Positions 17,065-26,211 are shown, numbered from the stretch's first letter. The stretch: DNA of 64,000 bases from Sunxiuqinia sp965230765 (GCA_965230765.1 CBDDLR010000001.1:1488001-1552000), one strand, 5' to 3'. Translations and numbers: made by a program. The notes: generated from the sequence alone by a model not told the origin.

Positions 17065-17307
17065 ATGTTTCTTGAAATTGTAACACCAGATAAAAAAGTA
17101 TTTTCAGGCGAGGTAAAGTTGGTAAAACTTCCTGGCAGCAAAGGTGGTTTTGAAATTTTGAAGAACCACGCACCGATCATCTCCACGCTGACTAATGGAA
17201 AAATTAAAGTGATCGATATAAACGATAAAGTCACATTTTTCGATGTCAAAGATGGGGTTGTGGAATCAAAAGCAAATAAGATTATAGTTCTTGCTGAATC
17301 CGTTTAA
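17065..17307 (+). CDS. atpC: F-type ATP synthase subunit epsilon (short form)
   Basis: 80 residues that make up only the N-terminal beta-sandwich (MFLEIVTPDKKVFSGEVKLVKLPGSKG). The C-terminal helical hairpin that inhibits ATP hydrolysis in the 130-140 residue proteins of other bacteria is absent. The stop is normal and the terminator follows at once, so this is the natural length rather than a truncation. Starts 15 bases after atpD. Confidence 0.95.
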   Translation: MFLEIVTPDKKVFSGEVKLVKLPGSKGGFEILKNHAPIISTLTNGKIKVIDINDKVTFFDVKDGVVESKANKIIVLAESV

Positions 17308-17328
17308 TCAAAGAAAATCTTGTTATAT

Positions 17329-17360
17329 ACCCCGAAGATTGAGTATCTTCGGGGTTATTA
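17329..17360 (+). terminator. Terminator after atpDC
   Basis: Perfect 11-base stem ACCCCGAAGAT / ATCTTCGGGGT with loop TGAGT, followed by a T-rich stretch. It ends just before the GTG start of the glycosyltransferase, which supports that start over an upstream TTG. Confidence 0.85.
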
Positions 17361-17367
17361 TTTTATA

Positions 17368-18351
17368 GTGAAGACCAAAATCCTCATCATACGATTTAGT
17401 TCCATTGGCGATATTGTGCTTACCACGCCAATTATTCGTTGCATCAAGCAGCAACTGGATGATGTGGAAGTCCATTTTCTTACCAAAGAAAAACACCACG
17501 AGCTTCTGCTTGCAAATCCTTACATAGACAAGATTCATTTGCTGGAAGAAAACCTTCAGGATGTGATCCCTCAACTTCAGCATGAAAAATTTGATTACCT
17601 GGTTGATTTGCATAATAATATCAGAAGTCATGTGGTCAGGCAATCATTGAGGGTTAAATGCTTCACCCTAAATAAACTCAACTTGAGAAAATGGTTGTTG
17701 GTTAATTTAAAAATTGACTTGATGCCCAACGTCCATATTGTTGATCGGATGTTCAGGGCAATCCAGCCGTTAGGGATTAAAAATGATTATTTTGGCCTGG
17801 ATTACTTTGTCCCGGAATCAGATGTTTACCCGTTAGTGAACTTACCTGAAGATCACCGACAAGGTTACGTTGCTGTTGTTCTTGCGGGTACCTATTTTAC
17901 AAAACGGCTCCCAGCTGAAAAGCATATTGAGATTTTATCAAAAACAGATTTGCCTTTTGTGCTTCTTGGCGGGGAAGGTGAAAAAGAGCTTGCACATGAG
18001 GTAGAGGAAGCTTTGCCAGACAAGGCAGAAAACCTGTGTTGCAAATTGTCAATTAATGAATCTGCATCAATTATTGAACAAGCAAAAGTTGTTCTGGCAA
18101 ATGATACAGGCTTGATGCACATAGCCGCAGCTTTTGAAAAGAAAATTGTTTCTGTTTGGGGAGGAACAACACCTTCCTTGGGAATGTACCCTTACCTTCC
18201 TGACACCAATTCAAAAATGCAAATGGTTGAGGGGCTGAGGTGTCAGCCCTGTTCAAAAATTGGGCGTCATCAGTGTCCAAAGAAACACTTTCGCTGTATG
18301 AAAGAACAAGATTCAGCTAAAATTGCTTCCTGGATTCTGTTAAATTATTAA
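17368..18351 (+). CDS. Glycosyltransferase family 9 (heptosyltransferase-like)
   Basis: A 327-residue GT-B fold enzyme of the ADP-heptose:LPS heptosyltransferase family, acting at the inner face of the inner membrane in core lipopolysaccharide synthesis. Motifs: ILIIRFSSIGDIVLTTPIIR at the N terminus and ANDTGLMHIAAAFEKKIVSVWGGT in the second Rossmann domain. GTG at 17368 is the likely start because the sequence before it is the atpDC terminator. The donor sugar is not certain, since family 9 in Bacteroidota includes enzymes with other sugars. Confidence 0.9.
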   Translation: MKTKILIIRFSSIGDIVLTTPIIRCIKQQLDDVEVHFLTKEKHHELLLANPYIDKIHLLEENLQDVIPQLQHEKFDYLVDLHNNIRSHVVRQSLRVKCFTLNKLNLRKWLLVNLKIDLMPNVHIVDRMFRAIQPLGIKNDYFGLDYFVPESDVYPLVNLPEDHRQGYVAVVLAGTYFTKRLPAEKHIEILSKTDLPFVLLGGEGEKELAHEVEEALPDKAENLCCKLSINESASIIEQAKVVLANDTGLMHIAAAFEKKIVSVWGGTTPSLGMYPYLPDTNSKMQMVEGLRCQPCSKIGRHQCPKKHFRCMKEQDSAKIASWILLNY

Positions 18352-18418
18352 TTTTTCTGAACAAGGTCTTTTTTCTGATGTTCACTTCTGAAACGATAAT
18401 TTTTAGAGGAGAATGAAT

Positions 18419-19948
18419 ATGAGTGATAAGACGACGAAGGCTAAAAAGGGAAGAATTGATGGATTTCTGACGATAATTGAAAATGTAGGGAATTTACTGC
18501 CCCATCCCGCAACCCTGTTTTTAATTTTTGCAATCCTTATCTTGGTGGTGTCTGGAATAACATCCTTGTTCTCAATTAGTGTAACCCATCCGGGCACCGG
18601 GGAGCTGATAGAACCAATAAACCTTCTTAGTCAGAAAGGGCTGCACATGATTTTGACCGGGATGGTTGAAAACTTCACGGGCTTTGCCCCTCTGGGCGTT
18701 GTTTTGGTTGCCATGCTTGGAATTGGTATTGCCGAAAGTAGCGGGCTGATTGGTGCAGGCCTGAAATTGCTGATTCTAAACTCCCCCAGAAGAATTCTGA
18801 CTTTTGTAATCGTTTTTGCAGGTATTCTTTCAAATACTGCAAGCGAAGTTGGCTATGTGCTGCTCATTCCACTTGCTGCAATTATTTTCCAGTCGGTGGG
18901 CAGGCACCCAATAGCGGGGATGGCTGCTGCTTTTGCTGGCGTATCCGGGGGGTACAGTGCGAATCTATTATTAGGGACGATCGACCCTCTTCTTTCCGGG
19001 CTATCGCAAGAGGCTGCACGCATTATTGATCCGGACTATTTGGTAAACCCCGCCTGTAACTATTATTTCATGGTTGTTTCAACCCTTTTTATTGCAATAG
19101 CCGGGACTTGGGTTACTGAAAAAATCATTGCTCCCCGCCTGGGTGAATACACAGGCAGTTCAAAAGTTGAAAAAGTTGAAAAACTTCAACCGGATGAAAA
19201 AAGAGGGCTCAAGTTTGCTTTGGTAGCATTTGTATTAACAACTGTTGTGTTGATCCTGGGAACAGTTCCGTCTAATGGTTTCCTGCGTGATGCTGAAACA
19301 GGCGGCTTGTTGCATTCGCCATTTATGGACGGAATTGTGGCCATATTATTTTTGGTGTCGGCTATCATGGGGATATTTTATGGTATTGGTGCAAAAAAGA
19401 TTAAAAACGATGCTGATGTTATGGAGGGAATGGGCAAAGCGATGCAGACATTGGGCATTTACATTGTACTTGTGTTTTTTGCTGCGCAATTTGTGGCCTA
19501 TTTTAAATGGACCAACCTTGGGCTTATTTTCGCGATAAAAGGAGCTGAGTTTTTACAAAATTCTGGGATGGGACTAATCCCGCTAATGCTGTGTTTCATT
19601 CTTTTAACAGCGGTTATTAACCTCTTTATGGGGAGTGCTTCTGCAAAATGGACTGTAATGGCACCGGTTTTCATCCCTATGTTTATGCTGGTTGGCATTT
19701 CACCTGAGATGACACAGGTCGTGTATCGGGTCGGTGATAGTGTTACTAATATTATCTCCCCAATGATGTCGTATTTTGCGTTGATTGTTGCTTTCTTTCA
19801 GCGTTATGAGCCAAAAGCTGGAATTGGAACTATTATCGCAACAATGCTTCCATATTCGTTTGTTTTTCTGATTATTTGGTCGGTTATTTTAATTGTTTGG
19901 ATTGTTTTAGGTTTGCCCATTGGCCCTGATTCACCATTGACTTATTAA
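18419..19948 (+). CDS. AbgT-family transporter
   Basis: An inner-membrane transporter of about 509 residues related to E. coli AbgT (p-aminobenzoyl-glutamate uptake) and to the MtrF sulfonamide efflux protein. About eleven hydrophobic segments, with family features such as ENVGNLLPHPATLF near the start, SNTASEVGYVLLIPLAA, GGYSANLLLGTIDPLLSG and the late ASAKWTVMAPVFIPM stretch. AGGAG stands 8 bases before the ATG at 18419 but only 2 bases before the ATG at 18413, so 18419 is preferred. It overlaps the convergent C-S lyase gene by four bases. Substrate direction is not known. Confidence 0.92.
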   Translation: MSDKTTKAKKGRIDGFLTIIENVGNLLPHPATLFLIFAILILVVSGITSLFSISVTHPGTGELIEPINLLSQKGLHMILTGMVENFTGFAPLGVVLVAMLGIGIAESSGLIGAGLKLLILNSPRRILTFVIVFAGILSNTASEVGYVLLIPLAAIIFQSVGRHPIAGMAAAFAGVSGGYSANLLLGTIDPLLSGLSQEAARIIDPDYLVNPACNYYFMVVSTLFIAIAGTWVTEKIIAPRLGEYTGSSKVEKVEKLQPDEKRGLKFALVAFVLTTVVLILGTVPSNGFLRDAETGGLLHSPFMDGIVAILFLVSAIMGIFYGIGAKKIKNDADVMEGMGKAMQTLGIYIVLVFFAAQFVAYFKWTNLGLIFAIKGAEFLQNSGMGLIPLMLCFILLTAVINLFMGSASAKWTVMAPVFIPMFMLVGISPEMTQVVYRVGDSVTNIISPMMSYFALIVAFFQRYEPKAGIGTIIATMLPYSFVFLIIWSVILIVWIVLGLPIGPDSPLTY

Positions 19949-21114
19949 CCTTGGTCAAAGGCAGATTCTAACTTTTGAAGGGCATTTGTCAAAGTAGTTC
20001 TTGGGCAGGCAATGTTAATGCGCATAAAGCCTTTTCCTTGCTTGCCAAACTGAACCCCTTTGTTTAAGCCAACTCCGGCATCAAGGATTTTATCATTTAA
20101 ATCCTTGTCTTTTAATTTGTATGAAGAAAAATCAAGCCACACCAGGTAAGTGGCATCCGGTTTCATCGGTTTTATGCCAGGGATTTTTTGCTTGAAGAAT
20201 TCGTCCATGTAATTGTAGTTTTCTTCAATATAGTCCATCATCTGGTTGAGCCAATCCATGCCCTGTGTGTAGGCTGTCTCCATGGCAATATTGCCAAACA
20301 GATTTCCTCCGTAAATGTGACTGGCTTTCATCAGTTCGTCGTACTGTTCAAAAAGCTTTTTGTTGGGAATGACCAAATAAGATGTCGATAAACCGGCAAT
20401 ATTAAAGGTTTTACTGGGTGCCATTAGCGTAATGCTGTTTTGTGCAAAATCTTCGTTAATGGAAGCAAATGGGATATGTTTTACACCGCTAAAAGTCAAA
20501 TCTGAATGGATTTCATCGGATACAACAATGATGTTGTTTTCAATGCAAATCTTTCCAAGTTCTTCCAATTCTGAAGCTGTCCAGGACATTCCTCCAGGGT
20601 TTTGCGGATTGCACAGGAATAACAGCTTGGTTTTTGAAGAGATTTTTTGCTTCAGGTCATCCAGGTCGAAGTGGTACCTGCCATTTTTAAGGATCAACGG
20701 ATTTTCAACAAGCTTTCGGTTGTTATTTTTTATTGCGGAAAAGAATGGGAAATAAACAGGGGGCTGGACAATTACTTCATCATCTGGATCGGAATAAACC
20801 AAAACAGTAAAAGCCAATGCAGGAACAACGCCTGGGCTGTAGTGTAGCCATTCTTTTTCAATAGTCCAGTTGTGGCGTGTTTTCAGCCAGTTTATAATTG
20901 AATGTGTACTTGATTCAGGACGGAAAGTGTATCCTAAAATATCATGTTCCATCCGGCTTTTTAGAGCACGTAGAATAAATTCAGGGGTTTTGAAATCCAT
21001 ATCCGCTACCCAGAGCGGGAGTACGTCTTTTTTTCCAAAGAAATGTTCGGTTGCATCATATTTTATACAGTTAGTACCTGTTCTTTCAGTTAGCTCGTCG
21101 AAGTTGTATTTCAT
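19945..21114 (-). CDS. PatB/MalY-family pyridoxal-phosphate C-S lyase
   Basis: Fold-type I PLP enzyme, 389 residues, of the MalY/PatB group that cleaves cystathionine or other cysteine conjugates. Visible: the N-terminal block LPLWVADMDFKTP, the SPGVVPALAF segment, LLFLCNPQNPGG, SDEIHSDLTF and the PLP-lysine motif APSKTFNIAGLSTSY, followed by the C-terminal arginine region FMRINIACPR. Its stop codon overlaps the AbgT stop on the other strand. It may be a housekeeping cystathionine beta-lyase or release thiols from conjugates. Confidence 0.93.
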   Translation of the reverse strand: MKYNFDELTERTGTNCIKYDATEHFFGKKDVLPLWVADMDFKTPEFILRALKSRMEHDILGYTFRPESSTHSIINWLKTRHNWTIEKEWLHYSPGVVPALAFTVLVYSDPDDEVIVQPPVYFPFFSAIKNNNRKLVENPLILKNGRYHFDLDDLKQKISSKTKLLFLCNPQNPGGMSWTASELEELGKICIENNIIVVSDEIHSDLTFSGVKHIPFASINEDFAQNSITLMAPSKTFNIAGLSTSYLVIPNKKLFEQYDELMKASHIYGGNLFGNIAMETAYTQGMDWLNQMMDYIEENYNYMDEFFKQKIPGIKPMKPDATYLVWLDFSSYKLKDKDLNDKILDAGVGLNKGVQFGKQGKGFMRINIACPRTTLTNALQKLESAFDQG

Positions 21115-21589
21115 GCTTTTGTAGATTTTTTCTTCAATAAAGGAATTACAAAACTTAAAGTTTAATTTTTTTTAAATAATTCAAACCATTTTCTTCCTAA
21201 ACTTTCCATATGAACAGAAACCTGTTTAGGTCAGGACATAATATGTAAGTCTGATAATAACTTTAAGCTCTCATTTATTGGACCATATATCTTGAGCCAG
21301 AACTTTTCTTAAATATGTTGGTCTTTTCGGTGAATTCTGAATCACCATTAAATTTATTTTAATTTATCATAGTGTAATAATGCATGGCACGATAATTGTA
21401 AGGGTACGCAAAAAATATTCCAAGCATCATATAATCATTACATTGAGTGTAACAATCTCTTCATAGATATTTGAGATGTGTTATACAGCATAATTTAACA
21501 AACAGTTAATACATGTTGTGGAGCATATATGTTGAAAAACATATACGTTTGTAGTGTAGTTATTTTTTAAACACTAAAAATTCAAAACT
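21115..21589. other. Intergenic region upstream of the secreted two-domain protein
   Basis: AT-rich with no credible gene. Two weak hairpins (CCTAAAC 21196-21202 with GTTTAGG 21224-21230; GGTGA/TCACC near 21330-21350) and, at the right end, a strong inverted repeat over a promoter box, listed separately. The length suggests that regulatory sites for the divergent genes lie here. Confidence 0.45.
21524..21551 (+). promoter_or_regulatory. Promoter -7 box with overlapping inverted repeat
   Basis: TACGTTTG (21544-21551) matches TAnnTTTG. An inverted repeat CATATATGTT-gaaa-AACATATACG (21524-21547) overlaps its left half with one mismatch in ten. This position is what an operator would have. No well-placed TTTG box was found. 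Confidence 0.5.
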
Positions 21590-22177
21590 ATGAAAACAAT
21601 TAAAATTACCTTGATGCTTGCATTAATAGTTTCTGCAAACATCGCCCTGGCAACAGGAAACCTAAAAGTGAACATTCTTCCTTTAACCGCTGAACGTGCA
21701 GTTGTAGCAATTTCAAACTCTGACAAGAGCGAATTTGGAATCAGTGTAGAATCCAAGTATGGAGAAGTTTTGTATTCAAACCAAACTAATGGTTCAAGTA
21801 AAGAGTACAACAGGATTTTCGATTTTTCTCAACTTCAATCAGGTGACTACAACTTGGTAGTAAATATTGATGGTGCGATTAGCAAACGAGCATTTAGTAT
21901 TGATGGCTACAAAATTACTGTAGGGGAATTGAAAAAAGCAGTGAAGCCATTCTTTTCTTACGAAGAGAATGTATTGCGGGTAGCTTTTCTTAACTATGCA
22001 AATGACAACCTAAAGTTGACAATTTATGATGGAGGAACCAGCATTTACGAAAAAGCATTGGAAAATACTTTCTCGGTAAACGAAGGTCTTGATCTTTCTA
22101 AATTGAATAAGGGTGATTACAGTGTTGTTTTATCAGCTGGTGTGGAGAGTTACAGGTATACTGTGGATGTGCAATAA
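21590..22177 (+). CDS. Secreted protein with two related beta-sandwich domains
   Basis: A 195-residue protein of unknown function with a clear signal peptide (MKTIKITLMLALIVSANIALA). The mature part consists of two similar beta-rich halves, about 23-105 and 107-195. Each has a central pattern of polar strand turns and ends in a GDY motif (LQSGDYNLVVNIDG; LNKGDYSVVLSAGVESYRYTV). This resembles the DUF3244 and Por-secretion-tail kind of small Ig-like fold, but I see no evidence that it is a sorting signal. Single gene between its own promoter and terminator. Confidence 0.8.
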   Translation: MKTIKITLMLALIVSANIALATGNLKVNILPLTAERAVVAISNSDKSEFGISVESKYGEVLYSNQTNGSSKEYNRIFDFSQLQSGDYNLVVNIDGAISKRAFSIDGYKITVGELKKAVKPFFSYEENVLRVAFLNYANDNLKLTIYDGGTSIYEKALENTFSVNEGLDLSKLNKGDYSVVLSAGVESYRYTVDVQ

Positions 22178-22200
22178 GAAATTTTAAATCTTTTATTTCC

Positions 22201-22232
22201 AATGCGGTTTCCCAAAAGAACCGCATTTTTTT
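22201..22232 (+). terminator. Terminator after the secreted two-domain protein gene
   Basis: AATGCGGTT (22201-22209) pairs perfectly with AACCGCATT (22219-22227), followed by a run of T. Confidence 0.9.
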
Positions 22233-22285
22233 TGCTTTTTTTTGAGATATCAGTTTTTTCCTGGCTAAAAAAATGTTGTTTTCCT

Positions 22286-22293
22286 TACTTTTG
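22286..22293 (+). promoter_or_regulatory. Possible -7 box of the PfkB kinase gene
   Basis: TACTTTTG matches TAnnTTTG, 17 bases before the start codon; no clear upstream TTTG box. Confidence 0.4.
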
Positions 22294-22310
22294 CCAACAA
22301 ATTTTTAAAG

Positions 22311-23291
22311 ATGCAAAAAGCAATTATTGGTGCTGGGAGCGCATTGGTAGATGTACTCATCAGCTTAAGAGATGACCAGTTACTGGAAAAGTTTGAATTA
22401 CCTAAAGGCAGTATGATTTTGGTTGATGCTGACCTTTCTGCAAAAATAAAAGAAAGTGCCGCTGATCTTGATACTGTTATACAAACAGGAGGATCTGCTG
22501 CAAATACAGTGCGTTCTATTGCACAGATTTCTGGAAAGGCTGGTTACCTGGGGAAAATTGCAGACGATGAGTACGGAAACTTTTTCAAGAATAGGTTTAA
22601 TTCATTGGGAATCAATACACATTTGTATTATAGCAATACTCCCACCGGAAATGCAACTTGCCTGATCAGCCCTGATTCTGAACGAACATTTGGAACTCAC
22701 CTTGGGGCTGCGAGTGAGCTAAATCCGGATGAAATAGAAGAATCGCTTTTTGCCGATTATAATATCCTGCATATTGAAGGTTATTTGGTTTTTAATGAAT
22801 ACTTAATTGAAGGTATCTTGAAAAAGGCCAGGAAGAATAACCTGCTTGTTTCCATCGATATGGCTAGTTTTAATGTGGTTGATGCCAAACTGGATTTTCT
22901 GAAAAGAATGGTGAATGAGTATGTTGATATTGTCTTTGCCAACGAGGAAGAAGCAAAATCATTCACTGGGTTGCAGCCTAAAAAAGCACTGGCAGAAATA
23001 GCCAAAATGTGTGAAATAGCTGTGGTGAAAATAGGTAGGGAAGGTTCAATGATTCGGTCTGGTTCGGAATTTATTCAGGTTGAAACCCCTCAGGTGAAAA
23101 GCCTTGATACCACTGGGGCTGGTGACGTTTATGCCGCAGGATTTTTATATGGTTTGGCTAACAATTTCAACTTGCAAAATTGCGGAAAGTTGGGCTCATT
23201 AATGGCCAGCAAGGTAATTCAGGTTTTTGGTGCGAAAATCCCCGAAAAAGATTTGCCTGAAATTCTTTCAGAGATAAAAACAATGCGCTAA
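22311..23291 (+). CDS. PfkB-family carbohydrate or adenosine kinase
   Basis: A 326-residue ribokinase-fold kinase. The N-terminal substrate motif is TGGSAANTVRSIAQI and the C-terminal catalytic motif is LDTTGAGDVYAAGFLYG with the general base D272. Bacteroidota members of this length are often labelled adenosine kinase or sugar kinase, and the GGSAANT form fits the adenosine-kinase-like subgroup. The substrate is not proven. The stop overlaps the stop of the convergent deoxynucleoside kinase by four bases. Confidence 0.9.
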   Translation: MQKAIIGAGSALVDVLISLRDDQLLEKFELPKGSMILVDADLSAKIKESAADLDTVIQTGGSAANTVRSIAQISGKAGYLGKIADDEYGNFFKNRFNSLGINTHLYYSNTPTGNATCLISPDSERTFGTHLGAASELNPDEIEESLFADYNILHIEGYLVFNEYLIEGILKKARKNNLLVSIDMASFNVVDAKLDFLKRMVNEYVDIVFANEEEAKSFTGLQPKKALAEIAKMCEIAVVKIGREGSMIRSGSEFIQVETPQVKSLDTTGAGDVYAAGFLYGLANNFNLQNCGKLGSLMASKVIQVFGAKIPEKDLPEILSEIKTMR

Positions 23292-23902
23292 AAAAGTCCG
23301 TGAATTTGGGCATCAATCTTATCAATCACACTACTCAAATCTTCGGGAGTATTGGTAATGTCAATTTTATCAACATTGACAACCAGCAGTTTACCCGCTG
23401 TGTATTTGTTAATCCAGGCTTCGTATCGTTCGTTAAGTTGCTTCAGGTAATCAAGGCGAATGGAATTTTCATAATCCCGTCCACGTTGCTGTATTTGATT
23501 GACCAGTGTTGGTACACTCGCTCGTAAATAAATTAACAGATCAGGTGCTTTAACCAGTTTGCTCATGAGGCGGAACAGTGTTGAGTAATTGTTGAAGTCA
23601 CGAGTGCTCATAAGCCCCATAGAGTGCAGGTTGGGGGCAAATATCTCTGCATCTTCATATATTGTGCGATCTTGAATTACAGTTTCCCCGGAATTTTGAA
23701 TATTCATTACCTGGCTGAACCTGCTGTTCAAAAAGTATATTTGCAAGTTGAATGACCACCTTTGCATATCTTCGTAAAAATCATTCAGATAGGGATTTTC
23801 GTCAACGTCTTCAAAGTGAGGTTTCCATCCGTAATGTTTTGCCAGCAACTCAGTTAGAGTAGTTTTGCCAGCACCAATATTTCCTGCAAGAGCAATATGC
23901 AT
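23288..23902 (-). CDS. Deoxynucleoside kinase
   Basis: A 204-residue P-loop kinase of the deoxyadenosine/deoxyguanosine kinase family that phosphorylates salvaged deoxynucleosides. The Walker A motif GNIGAGKT is at residues 7-14, the substrate region EDVDENPYLNDFYED follows, then QDRTIYEDAEIFA (the DR-S/T region), and the lid QQRGRDYENSIRLDYLKQLNERYEAW. Fits with the nucleoside transporter and the PfkB kinase. A promoter lies just upstream. Confidence 0.93.
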   Translation of the reverse strand: MHIALAGNIGAGKTTLTELLAKHYGWKPHFEDVDENPYLNDFYEDMQRWSFNLQIYFLNSRFSQVMNIQNSGETVIQDRTIYEDAEIFAPNLHSMGLMSTRDFNNYSTLFRLMSKLVKAPDLLIYLRASVPTLVNQIQQRGRDYENSIRLDYLKQLNERYEAWINKYTAGKLLVVNVDKIDITNTPEDLSSVIDKIDAQIHGLF

Positions 23903-23930
23903 GATTTTACTTTTTGATAGGTTCGAAATA

Positions 23931-23964
23931 CAAATTTAATGATTGAACTTATTTTTTGGTCAAA
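23931..23964 (-). promoter_or_regulatory. Promoter of the deoxynucleoside kinase gene
   Basis: On the minus strand TTTG, 22 bases, TAAATTTG; spacing is one base longer than the usual range. Confidence 0.5.
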
Positions 23965-23969
23965 AATTG

Positions 23970-25487
23970 TCACATTCTTTTTTGAAGCAAAAGAAGTTCT
24001 TCCAGATACTTTCGTTCGTTAGCTAATCTGGGAATTTTATTTTGTCCCCCTGACTTACCGCGTTCTTTCATCCAGGTATAAAATAGTCCTTTTTTAGCGA
24101 TTACCAGATCAGGGCGTTCAAGTGTAAGGTTTTTATGGCGCTTGGCTTCGTAATCAGAATTTAAAGTTTTCAGACCGTGATCAAGCACTGAGACAAATAA
24201 TTCAGGGTCAGATGGTTCTTTTTCAAATTCGATGATCCATTGATGTGCACCTTTTTTGTCTTCGCCCATAAAAACCGGGCCAGCAGAATACTCCAGTATC
24301 ACGGAGTTTGTTCTTTCAGTTGCCAGCTTCAAAGCATCTTCTGCATTGTCCACAATCAATTCTTCCCCAAAAGCATTGATGAATTGTTTTGTGCGGCCTG
24401 TAATTTTTATTTTGTAGGGTTTTCGGTTGGTAAATTTCACCGTGTCGCCAATAATGTATCGCCAAAGCCCGCCATTGGTCGAAATAACCATGGCGTAATT
24501 TTTCCCGAGTTCAACTTCGCTTAACGAAAGGGCAGGCGGATTTTCATCGTAAAAATTTTCCATAGGGATGAACTCGTAATAAATGCCATAGTCCAGCATT
24601 AGCAGCATATCATCGCATTCAGGGTCATCCTGAATGGCAAAAAAACCTTCAGAAGCGTTATAAGTCTCCATGAAATTCATGCCTTCTGATGGAATTAGTT
24701 TTTGATATTGTTCACGGTATGGTTCAAATTTAATGCCGCCGTGAATAAACACTTCCATTTCAGGCCAAACTTCCAGGATATTCGATTTGCCAGTATGTTC
24801 CAGGATTTTTTTCAGGAGAACCAATAGCCAGGAAGGAACACCAGCGAGCGAGGTGACATTTTCATGAAGCGATTCTTCGATAATTCTTTCCACCTTTTCT
24901 TCAAATTCTCCAATCAGGGCAACATCAACAGATGGAGTCCTGTAAAAGTCAGACCAAAACGGGGTATTTTCAATCAAAATTGCTGACAGATCACCATAAT
25001 ACGATTTGTTGTTCAGGTTATTAATTTGGTGGCTTCCACCAAGTGTAAGGCTTTTCCCGGAAAGTACCCTCGAGTCCGGATTGTCTTTTAGGTAAAGGGC
25101 AAATACATCTTTTATTCCCCTGAAATGAATACTTTCAAGCGACTGTTTGCTCACAGGTATGAATTTGCTTTTGTCGTTTGTTGTACCTGAGGATTTTGCA
25201 AACCATTTGATATCTCCAGGCCAAAGCAGGTTCTTCTCCCCTTGAAGTAATCGCTCAATGTAAGGGGCGTAATCTTCATAATGCCTGGTGGTTAATCTTT
25301 TCTTGAATTCCTCTTCAGAGTTAATGGATTTGAAGTCGTGCTTTTTTCCCCATTCAGTGTCCCGGGCTTCTTTAAGCATGTTAAACAATACTTCATTTTG
25401 AACATCATGAGGATGACTTCGAAACAGATCAATCTGGTAAATGCGTTTTACGTTTATCCAATTGATAATTGAGTTCAGAAAAGGCAT
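23970..25487 (-). CDS. GH3 auxin-responsive-promoter family protein
   Basis: A 505-residue member of the GH3 family in the ANL adenylating superfamily. Plant members join amino acids to hormones such as indole-acetate or jasmonate. The sequence shows the family's ATP motifs WFAKSSGTTNDKSKFIPVS, YNASEGFFAIQDD and the hinge region RTKQFINAFGEELI. Bacteroidota commonly carry such a gene, but its substrate there is unknown. The ATG at 25487 was chosen over an upstream start because MPFLNSIINWINVKRIYQID is the conserved beginning. It stands alone. Confidence 0.9.
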   Translation of the reverse strand: MPFLNSIINWINVKRIYQIDLFRSHPHDVQNEVLFNMLKEARDTEWGKKHDFKSINSEEEFKKRLTTRHYEDYAPYIERLLQGEKNLLWPGDIKWFAKSSGTTNDKSKFIPVSKQSLESIHFRGIKDVFALYLKDNPDSRVLSGKSLTLGGSHQINNLNNKSYYGDLSAILIENTPFWSDFYRTPSVDVALIGEFEEKVERIIEESLHENVTSLAGVPSWLLVLLKKILEHTGKSNILEVWPEMEVFIHGGIKFEPYREQYQKLIPSEGMNFMETYNASEGFFAIQDDPECDDMLLMLDYGIYYEFIPMENFYDENPPALSLSEVELGKNYAMVISTNGGLWRYIIGDTVKFTNRKPYKIKITGRTKQFINAFGEELIVDNAEDALKLATERTNSVILEYSAGPVFMGEDKKGAHQWIIEFEKEPSDPELFVSVLDHGLKTLNSDYEAKRHKNLTLERPDLVIAKKGLFYTWMKERGKSGGQNKIPRLANERKYLEELLLLQKRM

Positions 25488-25650
25488 GGTTAACTTCTTT
25501 TGTGTTTTAGCAAATGTAACCAAAATCTCGTATCACATTTTAAGGATTTTTTAAATTCTTAGATCAATATCTGTGAATTCCTGTATGACTCAAATTGAAA
25601 GGCGAACAATATTTTATATTTTTACTTAGTTATTCCTTAAAAAAAGCACA

Positions 25651-26211
25651 ATGAATTACATTGATCTTGTCCTTGGGGTTTTATTATTTCTTGCTGCTAT
25701 TCGTGGTTTTAATAAAGGTTTGGTAGCAGAGGTTGCATCGTTGGCTGCCCTGATACTTGGAATTTGGGGTGCCTTGCGTTTTTCACACCTTACAGCCGAT
25801 TATCTTGTTGAACTGTTTGATTTTCAGTCAAAATACATGGGGCTGATTTCATTTTTTGTCACGTTTGTTTTGATTGTCGTTGCAGTTCAGATAATTGGGA
25901 ATCTGGTTGATAAATTAGTGAGCAGTCTAGCCCTGGGATTTTTGAACAGGTTAGCTGGAATTGTTTTCGGGGTATTGAAAACGGCCTTAATTTTGAGTGT
26001 TGTGCTGATTGTTTTTGATGAAGTTGATGAAAATGTGGGCATCCTTCCCCCAGAAAAGAAAGCGGACTCACAAATCTACGAGCCAGTGAAGAACCTGGTT
26101 CCATCATTCTTCCCGTTTCTTGATTTTTGGAATAGCTTTGATTACTTTGACAACAAAAAAGAAAATCAGAACAATACCAAATCAGGAAAAAATGACAAAG
26201 AAGTGGTATAA
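25651..26211 (+). CDS. CvpA-family membrane protein
   Basis: A 186-residue inner-membrane protein with four hydrophobic segments (about 5-25, 30-50, 65-85, 100-125), the typical start NYIDLVLGVLLFLAAIRGFNKGL and a hydrophilic C-terminal tail. CvpA was first linked to colicin V production in E. coli and is now linked to envelope stability. The 3' end overlaps the next gene by 20 bases. Confidence 0.9.
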   Translation: MNYIDLVLGVLLFLAAIRGFNKGLVAEVASLAALILGIWGALRFSHLTADYLVELFDFQSKYMGLISFFVTFVLIVVAVQIIGNLVDKLVSSLALGFLNRLAGIVFGVLKTALILSVVLIVFDEVDENVGILPPEKKADSQIYEPVKNLVPSFFPFLDFWNSFDYFDNKKENQNNTKSGKNDKEVV

